Source: Rapana venosa
Taxonomy: Eukaryota; Mollusca; Gastropoda; Neogastropoda; Muricidae
Direction of reading: 5' to 3'
DNA: 64,000 nt
NCBI GenBank assembly: GCA_028751875.1
Contig: CM054134.1
Location: 71,452,571 to 71,516,570 of the forward strand
In this document: positions 12,027 to 21,670 of the stretch, in pieces
How positions within the stretch are numbered: the stretch's first letter is position 1
Layout of the letters: the number at the start of each line of letters is the position of its first letter
Notes under the pieces: model-generated
Database searches by the model: none
Told to the model about the DNA's origin: nothing
Seen by the model: the letters and a program-made list of their open reading frames with translations, nothing else
Program-made: the position numbers and the translations under genes

Positions 12027-12635
12027 CCGGGCCCCTTCTTTTCTTCTTCTTCCTTTTTTGTCATGTTTCTCCCAGGGGAGGTTTGACATTGATGAGCCTT
12101 CTCCATCTCTCTCTGTTTTGAGCTTCCTCCTTATTTATGCCCCTTTCTCTAAGCTCATCTGCAATACAGGCAGCCCAGGTCTTGCTAGGTCTTCCCTTTG
12201 GTCTCTTTCCATCCACTACAAAGTTCACTGCTCTTTTTATGATGTGGTGGTCTGCTTTCCGTTGAACGTGCCCAAACCAGCGCAGTCTATTGCTACTAGC
12301 TACAGACTTCAGATCATCAACTTAGCACATTCTCCATAGTTCTTTATTCGTGATCCTGTCTTCCCATTTGACCTTTGTCATGTAGCGTAGCATTCGGTTT
12401 TCACAGCTCTTCAACAAACGTTCGACGGTTTTTGTGAAAACCCACGTCTCCAAACCATACAGAAGAACAGGTCTAATGCAGGCCTTGTATATCAGACAGC
12501 GTCTCTCCAGTGGGATTTTCTGATTTCCGAGCAGACTTGCCAATTCTTGGCTATGTGTATGTATGTGTATGACTTGTTCAGGAGTGGCTATGCGTTGCAC
12601 TTGCACTGAACCTTGAGACCCGGGCCCCTTCTTTT
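12027..12635 (-). mobile_element. 5'-truncated LINE with reverse-transcriptase C-terminus and 16-bp TSD
   Basis: The minus-strand frame at 12606-12322 contains IPLERRCLIYKACIRPVLLY, GLETW, CENRMLRYM and KWEDRITNKELW, the characteristic end of the RT region of LINE-like elements. The element is bounded by identical 16-bp direct repeats CCGGGCCCCTTCTTTT at 12027-12042 and 12620-12635. Its 3' end is at the low coordinate, with a GAA-rich tail following AAACATGACAAAAAAGG. The 5' end is truncated. A second copy of the 3' end lies at 43.72-43.86 kb. The endonuclease and catalytic RT motifs are absent. Confidence 0.88.
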
Positions 12636-12875
12636 ATGTCTGAAAATAGGTCTACACTTATTTCACTGACTGTGCATATGACTGAACACCTCACATTTAC
12701 AATCATGCCTGAAAGAAAGGCCACACTCATTAAGTGAAGCAAAATACTTTCTGGAATTATTAGAAAGGAGATGAAACCGAATGCAGTTGTGTTTTTATTA
12801 CCGTTTTACTGTTTTACCTCAACTGTGCGTCTGGAGGAAGTGGAGCCCAGCAGAAGTGTGGGCTTTTTTCAAGAC

Positions 12876-12879
<4 letters not shown>

Positions 12880-12910
<31 letters not shown>

Positions 12911-13005
12911 TATATATGTATGTATGTATGTGTGTATGTATGTATGACTATCACACACACACACACACGTACACACACACTAACACACACTAACACACAC
13001 ACAGC
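12880..13005. repeat. AT, TATG and CA microsatellites
   Basis: Consecutive (TA)n at 12880-12915, TATG repeats to about 12945 and (AC)n blocks to 13003, just before a SINE core. Confidence 0.93.
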
Positions 13006-13015
13006 TGATTATTTC

Positions 13016-13212
13016 ATGTGCACTTCGGATGAGACTATAAACCGAGGCCCCGTGTTCGAACGCATGCAGAACATCTTGCGCACACGTTAAATCCTGTTCC
13101 GCTTTTCGGAGGAAACAGATGACAAAATTTACAAAACCGCATACACACGGAGACTGGATGTAAAAAAGCACATGAGTGCTTATTCCATTATCCTCGATAT
13201 AAAAGAATAAAT
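13016..13212 (+). mobile_element. SINE S1, core and tail
   Basis: Begins CTTCGGATGAGACTATAAAC and continues through GCAGAACATCTTGCGCACAC and CGGAGACTGGATGTAAAAAA to GCACATGAGTGCTTATTCCA and an AT-rich end. The tRNA-like head is missing, probably replaced by or lost to the microsatellite. Confidence 0.88.
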
Positions 13213-13254
13213 AAATAAAAAATTGAAAGCAAGCACATGTCTACATTCACTTGG

Positions 13255-13445
13255 CATTCACTGTATTGCATTGTAATGTATTGTGTTGTGGAATCATGAG
13301 TTGTATTATACTGCACTGTGCTGTGTTGTATTGTACTACTTTGATTTGCAGTACATAACATAGTATTGCATGATGTTTGTATTGTATTGCATTAAATTGT
13401 TTTGTATTCTATTACATTGTACCGTATTACATTGTATTTGTTTTG
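13255..13445. repeat. Degenerate TGTATTG/GCATTG repeat
   Basis: Short words such as TGTATTGTATTGCATT and TTGTGTTGT repeat irregularly. A similar tract lies at 47.64-47.77 kb. Confidence 0.8.
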
Positions 13446-13587
13446 CATACCACATAAAACCATAGCAGATTTCTCTGCATGAAATTCAGGCTCCCTGGGA
13501 AAAGAATGTTGCCATTAGAGCAGTGCCACCCAATATTTTTTTTTTGTATGTCCACAAGTGTAATTCTTTCCCTATAAGAACAGCTTT

Positions 13588-14143
13588 TTGCCAGAGGCCT
13601 GGAAGTTAAGCAATGTGACCACACAGCACCTGGAAGTTAAGCAATGTGACCACGCAGCAACACCTGGAAGTTAAGAAAGGTGTCCACACAGCAGCACCTG
13701 GAAGTTAAGAAATGTGACAGCAGCACCTGGAAGTTAAGGTGACCACACACAGCACCTGGAAGTTAAGAAAGGTGACCACACAGCAGCACCTGGAAGTTAA
13801 GAAATGTGACCACACAGCAGCACCTGGAAGTTAAGAAATGTGACCACACAGAAGCACCTGAAAGTTAAGAAATGTGACCACACAGCAGCACCTGGAAGTT
13901 AAAAAATGTGACCACACAGGAGCACCTGAAGTTAAGAAATGTGACCACACAGCACCTGGAAGTTAAGAAATGTGACCACACAGCAGCACCTGGAAGTTAA
14001 GAAAGGTGACCACACAGCAGCACCTACCTGGAAGTTAAGAAATGTGACCACACAGCAGCACCTACCTGGAAGTTAAGAAAGGTGACCACACTGTCAGCAC
14101 CTACCTGGAAGTTAAGCAAGGTGACCACACTGCCAGCACCTAC
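13588..14143. repeat. Minisatellite E (~34-40-bp unit, about 15 copies) carrying the exon-29 donor
   Basis: Units read GCACCTGGAAGTTAAGAAAT then GTGACCACACAGCA; those nearest the exon have the longer form GCACCTACCTGGAAGTTAAG. On the gene's strand this is CTTAACTTCCAG|GTAGGTGC, closely matching the real donor AACTTTCCAG|GTAGGTGCTGG at 14144. The farther units have lost GTAG and keep CCAG|GTGCTG. Confidence 0.93.
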
Positions 14144-14334
14144 CTGGAAAGTTGTACGACCAGACAAAGGGTGCTGCCAGGTCAGGGGCATTGGGCTGAG
14201 CGGTGACCAGGAAAATGCAGCAGGTACAGGCCGGCATCTTGTCCATGGTGTGGTACAGGCAGTCCACAGAGGCGTGCGTCGTCACGTCCCACACCAAAAT
14301 GCTCCCTGACCCCTGACCCAGCCACAACACGCTG
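14144..14334 (-). CDS. Lrrk: Lrrk exon 29: WD40 blades
   Basis: The acceptor is CTTTTGCAG and the first base completes a split Ser codon. The exon reads SVLWLGQGSGSILVWDV, then THASVDCLYHTMDKM, ACTCCIFLVTAQ and ends PFVWSYNFPG with donor CCAG|GTAGGTG. W-L-G-x-G-x-G-x-I-L-V-W-D is a WD40 blade and closely resembles the LRRK2 pattern ALWIGTGGGHILLLD. Length 191 fits the phases (1 + 189 + 1). Confidence 0.93.
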
Positions 14335-15017
14335 CTGCAAAAGGGAAGACCATTCTGTTAACAGTTTAAACACTGAACAAAAACTGTCATGTTTTAAAGG
14401 CAAGCAAATATATTTTAGGAAATTTTGTGTCGTTTGTTGTTGTTGCGAGATGCAGTTTTACCCTGTTCTTTTTTCGCTCTGCGTTTAGTTAAGTTATACA
14501 CAACAGGGTTTTTTTGTTGTGTGTGATGCGTTACAATCCATCATTTTACAAGAAGCATTCACATTTTCCTCCTTGTTTACTCTTTTTTCCTGGCAAAAAG
14601 ACTGGCAGGCATGAGCATGCCAAGATTTGGGTAAACATTGTTTTGTTGCAGAATATGCCTTCAGTCCACTTCTGAATTTGTTTTTAATTCCCTACAAAGC
14701 ACTGCACTTTGACCTATGCAATCAAAAACTGATACAAACAATGGTAATAGTTGGACTGGTCAAATCCGACACACTTCATTTTGCTCATTTTCCAAATTTG
14801 AGTTCATGTGGTATCAAAATTATTATTGAGTGGTTTCAAAATAGCCTACTAATAGAATGTCAAATTAAGACAAGTCAAAAATACTTTAATCATCCCGTAA
14901 AGGGTGATGACAACACTGACAGCAACATAACTGATAGAATGTCACAGTAAATCTGACAAACTTCAAACATGATGGACTAATAAGTACACAAATTCAACCT
15001 CTTTGACATTGATATGA

Positions 15018-15230
15018 TCACCAAGCTTCTGACTTAATCAAAAAAATAAAAAAATCTAGCACTGAAATGACAAAAGAATGACCCCAAACTCTGGCACTGA
15101 AATGACAAAAGAATGACCAAAAAATCTTGCACTGAAATGACAAAAGAATGACCAAAAAATTCTGGCACTGAAATGACAAAAGAATGACCCAAAAATCTGG
15201 CACTGCAATGACAAAAGAATGACCAAGTCT
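15018..15230. repeat. Minisatellite F, ~36-bp unit, about 5 copies
   Basis: The unit is GCACTGAAATGACAAAAGAA followed by TGACCAAAAAATCT. It lies about 260 bp from exon 28 and shows no match to an exon edge, unlike several other arrays in this gene. Confidence 0.88.
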
Positions 15231-15356
15231 AAAACTTCAAAACAAAATGATTTCTGAAAAAGTGAATCCATGACAGCAACAATCAAACAACTGATTTTTT
15301 TTTTTAATGCGGCAATCAACTGACAGCAACTGGCTAATTTTTTTTTTTTTCAAATC

Positions 15357-15455
15357 CCCTGGGCGCCGCCCTCAATATGCTGGCCCTAGAGAAGTGAGGT
15401 CTCTGACGCCTCGCTCCCCTACGACCTTATAGGTTATGGGACTCCTTTTCCTACA
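15357..15455 (+). mobile_element. 3' fragment of the tRNA/5S chimeric SINE
   Basis: CTGGGCGCCGCCCTCAATAT through GAGAAGTGAGGTCTCTGACG and CTTATAGGTTATGGGACTCC is nearly identical to the 3' end of the element at 42487-42785. Confidence 0.85.
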
Positions 15456-15489
15456 CCAAACAATCATAAAGGCGAATCTATCGCCTCAC

Positions 15490-15729
15490 CTGTTTCCAGC
15501 CTGCACAAGAGCTGAGCAGTAGCACTTGAACACTTTGAACTGTTCAGCCACCGTGTCCTCTGAGGCCACACCGAGGCGAGGCCGGGGACACACGTAGATG
15601 GCGCTGCAGTCTCTCTGTGAGGCGACCGCCACGACGCTGTCAGCGCCCGGCAGTGCATGAAGGGACAGCACTGTGACGGGGGAGTCACTCTGCAGGCGCA
15701 GCTGACGGGTCACTGCCAGGGTGTCGATG
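15490..15729 (-). CDS. Lrrk: Lrrk exon 28: WD40 blades
   Basis: The acceptor is ATCATCGTTTCAG and the first base completes a split Asp codon. It encodes IDTLAVTRQLRLQSDSPVTV, then SLHALPGADSVVAVASQRD, YVCPR and KCYCSALVQAGN. The donor is AACAG|GTGAGG. Alternating hydrophobic strands fit propeller blades, and no other domain is seen. Length 240 fits the phases (1 + 237 + 2). The open frame continues upstream of the acceptor, but that part matches the tail of a minus-strand SINE (15808-15848), so it is intronic. Confidence 0.88.
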
Positions 15730-16207
15730 CTGAAACGATGATTCACGTACTCGGGATGTAGGACAGAACATGGGACTGGTTTTAGTTGTTTCTTATTTAT
15801 TTGTTTGTTCTTATATATCGAGGATAATGGAATAAGCACTCATGTTCTTATTGCACCTTTAAATATATTATTTTTTTCAAAGGGACAGACTAACCAACAA
15901 GATAGGAAAGAAAAAATTGTTTTTTAAAAAAACCCTCTATATACATCACAGTAAAAAATAAAAATAAAAGCCATACTAACTGATTACCACTTTTTTTTTA
16001 ATCAACTGAAGCACACAATTTGCAAAGGACTTTTTTTTTTTTTACATTTACATTATTTCTTTAACTTATTTATATGGAAGAAATATACACCAATAATAAC
16101 AACCTCTAAAAATGTAAACCAGCCAAGTGTTTACTTTCCAAAAAATCCCCTTTCCTACCCCACCCTACCCTAAAGAGAGAGCAATTTCGACAAGCATGGA
16201 ATTCAAA

Positions 16208-16410
16208 AAGGGAGTGGGACCACCTAGTAGTTAGAACTTCCTCATGACCAGGCTTCACTGAGGCCTTAGATTCCAGTCTCTGCTGAGCTGACCATTCACA
16301 AGTTATTTCCCCCTTTTTATGCTTGCTTTACTGTCCCTTAAGTCCTTCAGACGAGACTGTAGACTGGGAAGGTCCCATGCCTCAGTTTCAAGCCTCATCC
16401 GAACATGATA
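16208..16410 (+). mobile_element. Diverged S1-like SINE
   Basis: GGGACCACCTAGTAGTTAGAAC resembles the S1 A-box region, and GTCCTTCAGACGAGACTGTA with GGTCCCATGCC resembles the shared core. The copy is old and interrupted. Confidence 0.6.
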
Positions 16411-16414
16411 CTGG

Positions 16415-16800
16415 AACCAACGATCAGTGGTCTAGAGGTAACACACCTGCCTAGACAGCGAGAAATGTGGGTTTTACCCCTGTTTGTGTCTGTACTCTCC
16501 CCCCCCCCCCCCCAAGACCTTGAGTTGTGGTCTGGGTCCTAGTCTTTTGGATGAGATGATAAACCTAGGTCCTGTGCACAACACACATTCAGAACATGAA
16601 AAAGAACCCACTGCAAAAAGAGAGTTGTCCTTGTCAAAATTCTGTAGGGAAAAAAGCCACTCTGGTAAGGAAACAAATACACATGAAGACAGGAAAACTT
16701 CTTTTTTTTAAAAATGATGGTGCTGCTCATGGGGTGACGCGCTCTCCCTGGGGAGAGCAGTTCAAATTTGACTCTGAGAAATCTGCCATGAGATAAATTT
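16415..16800 (+). mobile_element. tRNA-derived SINE, family S2
   Basis: The head AGTGGTCTAGAGGTAACACA with GTGGGTTTTACCCC resembles A and B boxes. The body has CCTAGTCTTTTGGATGAGAT, then AAAAAGAGAGTTGTCCTTGT, AAAGCCACTCTGGTAAGGAA and CTCCCTGGGGAGAGCAGTTC. Other copies are at 26.56-26.94 kb (plus) and 34.85-35.22 kb (minus). Confidence 0.85.
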
Positions 16801-17010
16801 GTATAGAACACAATACAACTCCATAGGAGAGATCCCCTCACAACAGACAACTCAGAAGCAACTCAAACCCCAACCCTAAGATAACCTCAAGATACCCTAA
16901 GATAACTTCAAATAATAATAATAATAATAATGTATGGAATTTATATAGCGCTGAATCTTGTAAAGCAACAAATCAAAGCGCTCAGATGACATTTTTTTAA
17001 ATTTTAAATT

Positions 17011-17216
17011 TTATATCGAGGATAATGGAATAAGCACTCATGTGCTTTTTTACATCCAGTCCCCGTATGTGGTTTTGTACATTTTGTCATCTGTTCCCAC
17101 CGGCACACAATGGCCTACTCTTTCGAAAAGCGGAACAGGATTTAACATGTGCGCAAAATGTTCTGCATGCGTTCGCACACGGGGCTTCAGTTTATTATCT
17201 CTTCCGAAGGACTTTG
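17011..17216 (-). mobile_element. SINE S1, core and tail, reverse
   Basis: On the plus strand it runs ATATCGAGGATAATGGAATA, AGCACTCATGTGCTTTTTTA, CCACCGGCACACAATGGCCT to CTCTTCCGAAGGACT, the reverse complement of the S1 core and tail. A 40-bp end fragment of the same family is at 15808-15848. Confidence 0.88.
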
Positions 17217-17298
17217 TCAAAATTTTGTATCATAAGTCTCGAACTGTAGAGCCGTTCTGCTCCCTAACTACAGTCCACAGCGATAACCATCTACTCAC

Positions 17299-17393
17299 TC
17301 AAAGACATGGAGAACACCCTCTTCATCAGCACACCACACACTGTTGTCCACCACACACATGGCAGTCACTGACATGTCCTTCAGAGGCAACGT
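17299..17393 (-). CDS. Lrrk: Lrrk exon 27: WD40 blade
   Basis: The acceptor is TTTTATTTCAG and the exon begins in phase 0. It reads TLPLKDMSVTAMCVVDNSVW, CADEEGVLHVF and ends with two bases of a split Asp codon before donor GTGAGTAG. S-V-W-C-A-D-x-x-G-x-L-H-V-F is a WD40 blade. Length 95 fits (93 + 2), and exon 28 supplies the missing C. Confidence 0.9.
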
Positions 17394-18193
17394 CTGAAAT
17401 AAAACATGAAAACCATGCCTCTGAATACCACAGTCAGTACGGTACTACAGCATATACACTTCATCTGCTGCAATGCAGTATACCATGTACATACTATCCT
17501 GGAATCAAGACCTCTTTCCAGAAACCTGTTGATTAAAACAGAGTCCTCAAAAAGGGTCATTTGCTCATATAACAGACATTAGCTGCTGTCTGAGTGTTCA
17601 ACGAAGAAGAAAAAGAGCCAAAAAAAGGTACAAGGCAGAAACAAACAGAGGAATAGAAAAAAGGGAATTTGTGGCACAGATTTTCCAGAAGGTGAGGATG
17701 CTATTTATACCGACAGTCCCCCCCCCCCCCCCCAGCATCCCGTGAAGGGGACCATGCAGTATGAGCCTGCAACGTCAATGCTTTTTAAAACTTTCTGCCA
17801 ACTACAGAACGGTGGATAGTTGTTTTTTCCCCCTCTCTTTTCTCAGTATAAAGAATGTAATGTAACAGGTTTTATCCCATGAAATGAGTACCTTTTCTCC
17901 ATTCAATTAAGGAACAGGGGACATATAGGACAGAAGCACTTTCAAGAGATTTTCTGTTCTTGAGCATGTCTTTGTTTTAACAACTATCTACTTAAAAGGG
18001 TTATCAAATACTGCTCAAAACCATTCTCTTCTTGTACTTTGTGTGCTATGCATCTTTTTTGTGTTTGCCTTTAATAAGCACAGACAGACATGGGAGCAAG
18101 TGCTGGTCAAAACCATCTGTGCAATCACATACACACACACTGCACACAAACACACACAACATACTACATACACTACAGCACAAACAGTCTCAC

Positions 18194-18342
18194 CTTGTAG
18201 TCTAGCACAGTGTTGCGTCTTCCAAAAGAGAACATCTCCAGGGCGGAGGTGTTACCTGTGCAGGAGCTGAACCACACCTGACTGGGCCGCACCTGGCTGT
18301 ACACCTCTGACGATGTGGGACTGTTGATCCCTGGCTCTGTTT
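18194..18342 (-). CDS. Lrrk: Lrrk exon 26: WD40 blade
   Basis: The acceptor is GTATGTGCAG; two bases (AA) complete a codon from the previous exon. It encodes TEPGINSPTSSEVYSQVRPS, QVWFSSCTGNTSALEMFSFG, then RNTVLDYK, donor AAG|GTGAGA. Q-V-W-F-S-S-C-T-G fits the first blades of an LRRK propeller. Length 149 (2 + 147) agrees with exon 27. The incoming phase does not match the apparent end of exon 25, which is frame-disturbed. Confidence 0.88.
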
Positions 18343-18459
18343 CTGCACATACATAACATGCATACATACACGCATGCATATACACCAATACAGAAGTGAC
18401 AACAAGGTCTGAGGACCACATGAGTCAACACCTTTCAGAAATCAAATGACAGCTCTCCC

Positions 18460-18775
18460 CTGTGGGGATGCCAGGGGACTGTCAGTATAAACAGCATTCC
18501 CACCTTCTGGAAATTCTGTGTAAGAAATTCCTTTATTTCTATCACTCTGTTTCTGCCTTGTTCCTTTTTCTTCCTGTTATTTCTTGTCTATTTTCTGCCT
18601 TCTTGGTCCATTCTCCTGCCTTTTTTTTTCCAGAAAGACTTTAAAAATAACAATTCTTTCTTACGATGAAGTCAGATGTGCTTGGCCTGACTTGTCAGGC
18701 ACTTAACGGCAGCGCAGCACATTTTCGCTCATATGACAGACAACAATAGTTGCTGTCTGTGTGTTTGATGAAGAA
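18460..18775 (+). mobile_element. Dispersed repeat family S3
   Basis: Begins GGGGATGCCAGGGGACTGTC, then CCACCTTCTGGAAATTCTGT, a pyrimidine-rich middle, CTGACTTGTCAGGCAC and ends GCTCATATGACAGACAACAA plus GAAGAAGAA. Other copies: 41510-41812, 58550-58866 and 63665-63935. No pol III boxes were recognised, so the class is unknown. Confidence 0.8.
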
Positions 18776-18944
18776 GAAGAAATGACAGCTTTTTCTTTCT
18801 ATGGTGAAGACAGTTCTGTCTGAATAACGTCTCTTCAACACTTGAGGAATTGTTGGGGCACTGTTTGGATTTTCCCCCCCATTCATGTCATGGGGGAAGT
18901 TGAACCCACCAGAGCCCAACCTTCTCAAGGTAGTGAAGAGCTCC

Positions 18945-19115
18945 AAGATTCACCACTAGCGAGAGTTTTGCGTAAGTGACCATTCTTTCTTTCCCACCAT
19001 GAAGGTAACCACATTCAAACTTCAGGATTGTATGCAGGGTATGTTTGTGTTTCTGTTATCCACCAAACGATGACATGAATTACAGGTTCTTTAGGCACTG
19101 ACAGGTCTACACTTG
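18945..19115 (-). mobile_element. SINE tail fragments (S4/S5)
   Basis: Contains the reverse complement of the S4 tail (CAAGATTCACCACTAGCGAG, CCACATTCAAACTTCAGGAT), then GACATGAATTACAGGTTCTT and GACAGGTCTACACTTGAAGTT, which recur at 36.7-36.9 kb. Confidence 0.65.
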
Positions 19116-19129
19116 AAGTTGACCATTCA

Positions 19130-20240
19130 TGACAGACATACCATTCATATAACAGACATACCATTCATATAACAGACATACCATCCATATGACAAACATA
19201 CCATCCATATGACAGACATACCATCCATATGACAGACATACCATCCATATCACAGACACACCATCCATCCATATGACAGGCATGCCATCTATCCATATGA
19301 CAAATATACCATCCATATGACAGACATACCATCCACATGACAAACACACCATCCACATGACAGACATACCATCCATATGACAGACATACCATTCATATGA
19401 CAGACACACATCCATATGACACACATACCATCCATATGACACACATACCATCCATATGACACACATGTTAGTCCATCGTGTCTGACGATGACCTCCAAAA
19501 CAGCAGAGGAGGCAGCTGTTGTTTCGGAAATTGGGCAGAAATTTGATTCTAGGGAGATGCCTTGCCCACAGTACATCCCCACTCTCTCGGCCAAGTAGGC
19601 ATAAGGACAGTCAGCGTTGGAGATGTTCTCCAAAGGCCAACTAGCCCCCAGGGCTGCAGCACATAGGGACTGTGCAAGTCAAGCCTCCTAGTCAGAGAGT
19701 CATAGTCGATCACTAAAGACTAAGCTGTAAAGTGGAATTCCATGAGTGGAAAAGCCACTGGTCATACAGCCTCTCACTTTGCTGTTGCCCCCAGCGTCAA
19801 TGGTTTAATCAAGAACTGTGATAAACCCCAGGCGCTGACGGCGGATGACACACATACCATCCATATGACAGACATACCATCCACATGACAGACATACCAT
19901 CCATATGACAGACATACCATACATATGACAGACATACCATCCATATGACAAACATACCATCCATATGACAGACATACCATCCATCCTTATGACAGGCATG
20001 CCATCTATCCATATGACAAATATACCATCCATATGACAAACATACCATCCATATGGCAGACACACCATCCATCCATATGACAGGCATGCCATCTAACCAT
20101 ATGACAAATATACCATCCATATGACAAACATACCATACATACCATCCATATGACCATATGACAAATATACCATACATATGACAAACATACCATACATACC
20201 ATCCATATGACAAATATACCATCCAAATGACAGACATACC
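19130..20240. repeat. Minisatellite G, ~20-bp unit, split by a 370-bp insertion
   Basis: Units of CATATGACAGACATACCATC with variants (AAACATACC, GGCATGCCATCTATC) cover 19130-19467 and 19842-20240. The array is interrupted by the dispersed repeat at 19468-19838. The open frames reading through it on the minus strand (CLSYGWYVCHMDGM and similar) are artefacts. Confidence 0.93.
19468..19838. mobile_element. ~370-bp dispersed repeat, copy 1
   Basis: From GTCCATCGTGTCTGACGATG to TTTAATCAAGAACTGTGATA it is nearly identical to 54812-55175 in the same orientation. It sits inside minisatellite G, and ATGACACACAT occurs on both sides, which may be a target-site duplication or just array sequence. No coding domain or terminal structure was recognised. 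Confidence 0.88.
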
Positions 20241-21457
20241 AACCAAAAGACAAGACATACCATCCATCTATACGACAGACACACCATCCATCCACATATC
20301 ACAAAGACACACCATCCACATGACAGACATACCATCCATACAACAGACATACTATCCATACGACAGACACACCATCCGCATGACAGACATACCACCCATC
20401 TACACGACAGACCCACCATCCATCCATCCACACATCACACAAAGACACACCATCCCTCCATCCACACATCACACAAAGACACACCATCCCTCCATCCACA
20501 CATCACACAAAGACACACCATCCATCCACACATCACACAAAGACACACCATCCCTCCAACCACACATCACACAAAGACACACCATCCCTCCAACCACACA
20601 TCACACAAAGACACACCCTCCATCCATCCACACATCACACAAAGACACCCTCCATCCATCCACACATCACACAAAGACACACCATCCATCCATCCATACA
20701 TCACACAAAGACACACCCTCCATCCATCAACATATCACACAAAGACACACCATCCATCCACACATCACACAAAGACCACACCCTCCATCCATCCACACAT
20801 CACCCCAAAGCCCACACCATCCATCCACACATCTACACGACAGACACACCCTCCATCCACACATCCCACAAAGAAAAACACCTTTCCACACATCACACAA
20901 AGACACACCATCCATCCATCCCACATCACACAAAGACACAACCAAATCCATCCACACATCCCACAAAGACACACCATCCATCCATCCACCCATCTCCCAC
21001 GACAGACCCACCCTCCATCCATCCACACGTCACACAAAGACACACCATCCATCCATTCCACACATCACACAAAGACAAACCATCCATCCATCCACACATC
21101 ACACAAAGACAACACCACCATCCATCCACAAAATCACACAAAGCCCACAAAACCACCCACACATCACACAAAAGCCCACGCCACCCCACACATCACACAA
21201 AGCCCACACCCCCCAAACCACACAAAGACCCCCAAACCCTCCATCCATCCACACATCACACAAAGACACCCCTCCATCCATCCACACATCACACAAAGAC
21301 GCACCCTCCATCCATCCAAAACATCACAAAAAGAACCCCCATCCACCACACAAACAGACACACCACCATCCATCCACACCATCACACAAAGACAACACCA
21401 CCAAAAGACAACATACCAACCCACCACGCAACACTCACATCACAACAAAGACAACAC
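20240..21457. repeat. Minisatellite H, ~32-36-bp unit, abutting the exon-25 donor
   Basis: Units read CACACATCACACAAAGACAC followed by ACCATCCATCCATC. From about 20800 on, units carry many irregular one- and two-base gains and losses. The last unit runs into the exon end (AAAGACAACACCCAAACAGC), so on the gene's strand GGGTGTTGTCTTTG at the donor resembles GGTGTGTCTTTG of the units. Confidence 0.88.
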
Positions 21458-21670
21458 CCAAACAGCAATCTCGGTGGCGGGGATGGCCACCCCGAAACAG
21501 GATCCCCACTCCTTTGGCCCCATGCTGAGGTGTTCCGGGCAGGGTGGCAGAACTGTGGCGAGGTCGCCATGGTCCCCAAAACGCTGGCGGCAGAGGGCCG
21601 GTCCCCAGGCTCCTGGCTCCAGCAGACCGTCAGCAGGTCCAAAAGGGTACGTGGGGCTTCGCTCCACCTC
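21458..21670 (-). CDS. Lrrk: Lrrk exon 25: end of kinase and start of WD40, frame-disturbed
   Basis: Boundaries are approximate (acceptor GTTATGTGAAG, possible donor TTTGG|GTGTTG). It enters in phase 0 reading EVERSPTYP, but the kinase helix DLLTVCWSQEPGDRPSAASV and MATSPQFCHPARN are in the frame one base over. The WD40 start SCFGVAIPATEIAVW is back in the first frame. One extra base near 21641-21644 (a TTTT run on the sense strand) and one lost base between about 21520 and 21560 would make it continuous. D-R-P-S-A is kinase subdomain XI. The exon lies between two indel-rich arrays, so consensus error is the likeliest cause. The phase to exon 26 does not close as given. Confidence 0.7.

Noticed and set aside
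17042..17536. A 164-codon plus-strand frame
   Set aside because: Its first part is a reversed SINE core and its second part is antisense to Lrrk exon 27.
20227..21528. A 433-codon plus-strand open frame rich in His, Thr, Ser and Pro
   Set aside because: It is a translation of minisatellites G and H and runs antisense into a real Lrrk exon; it has no domain and no plausible start.
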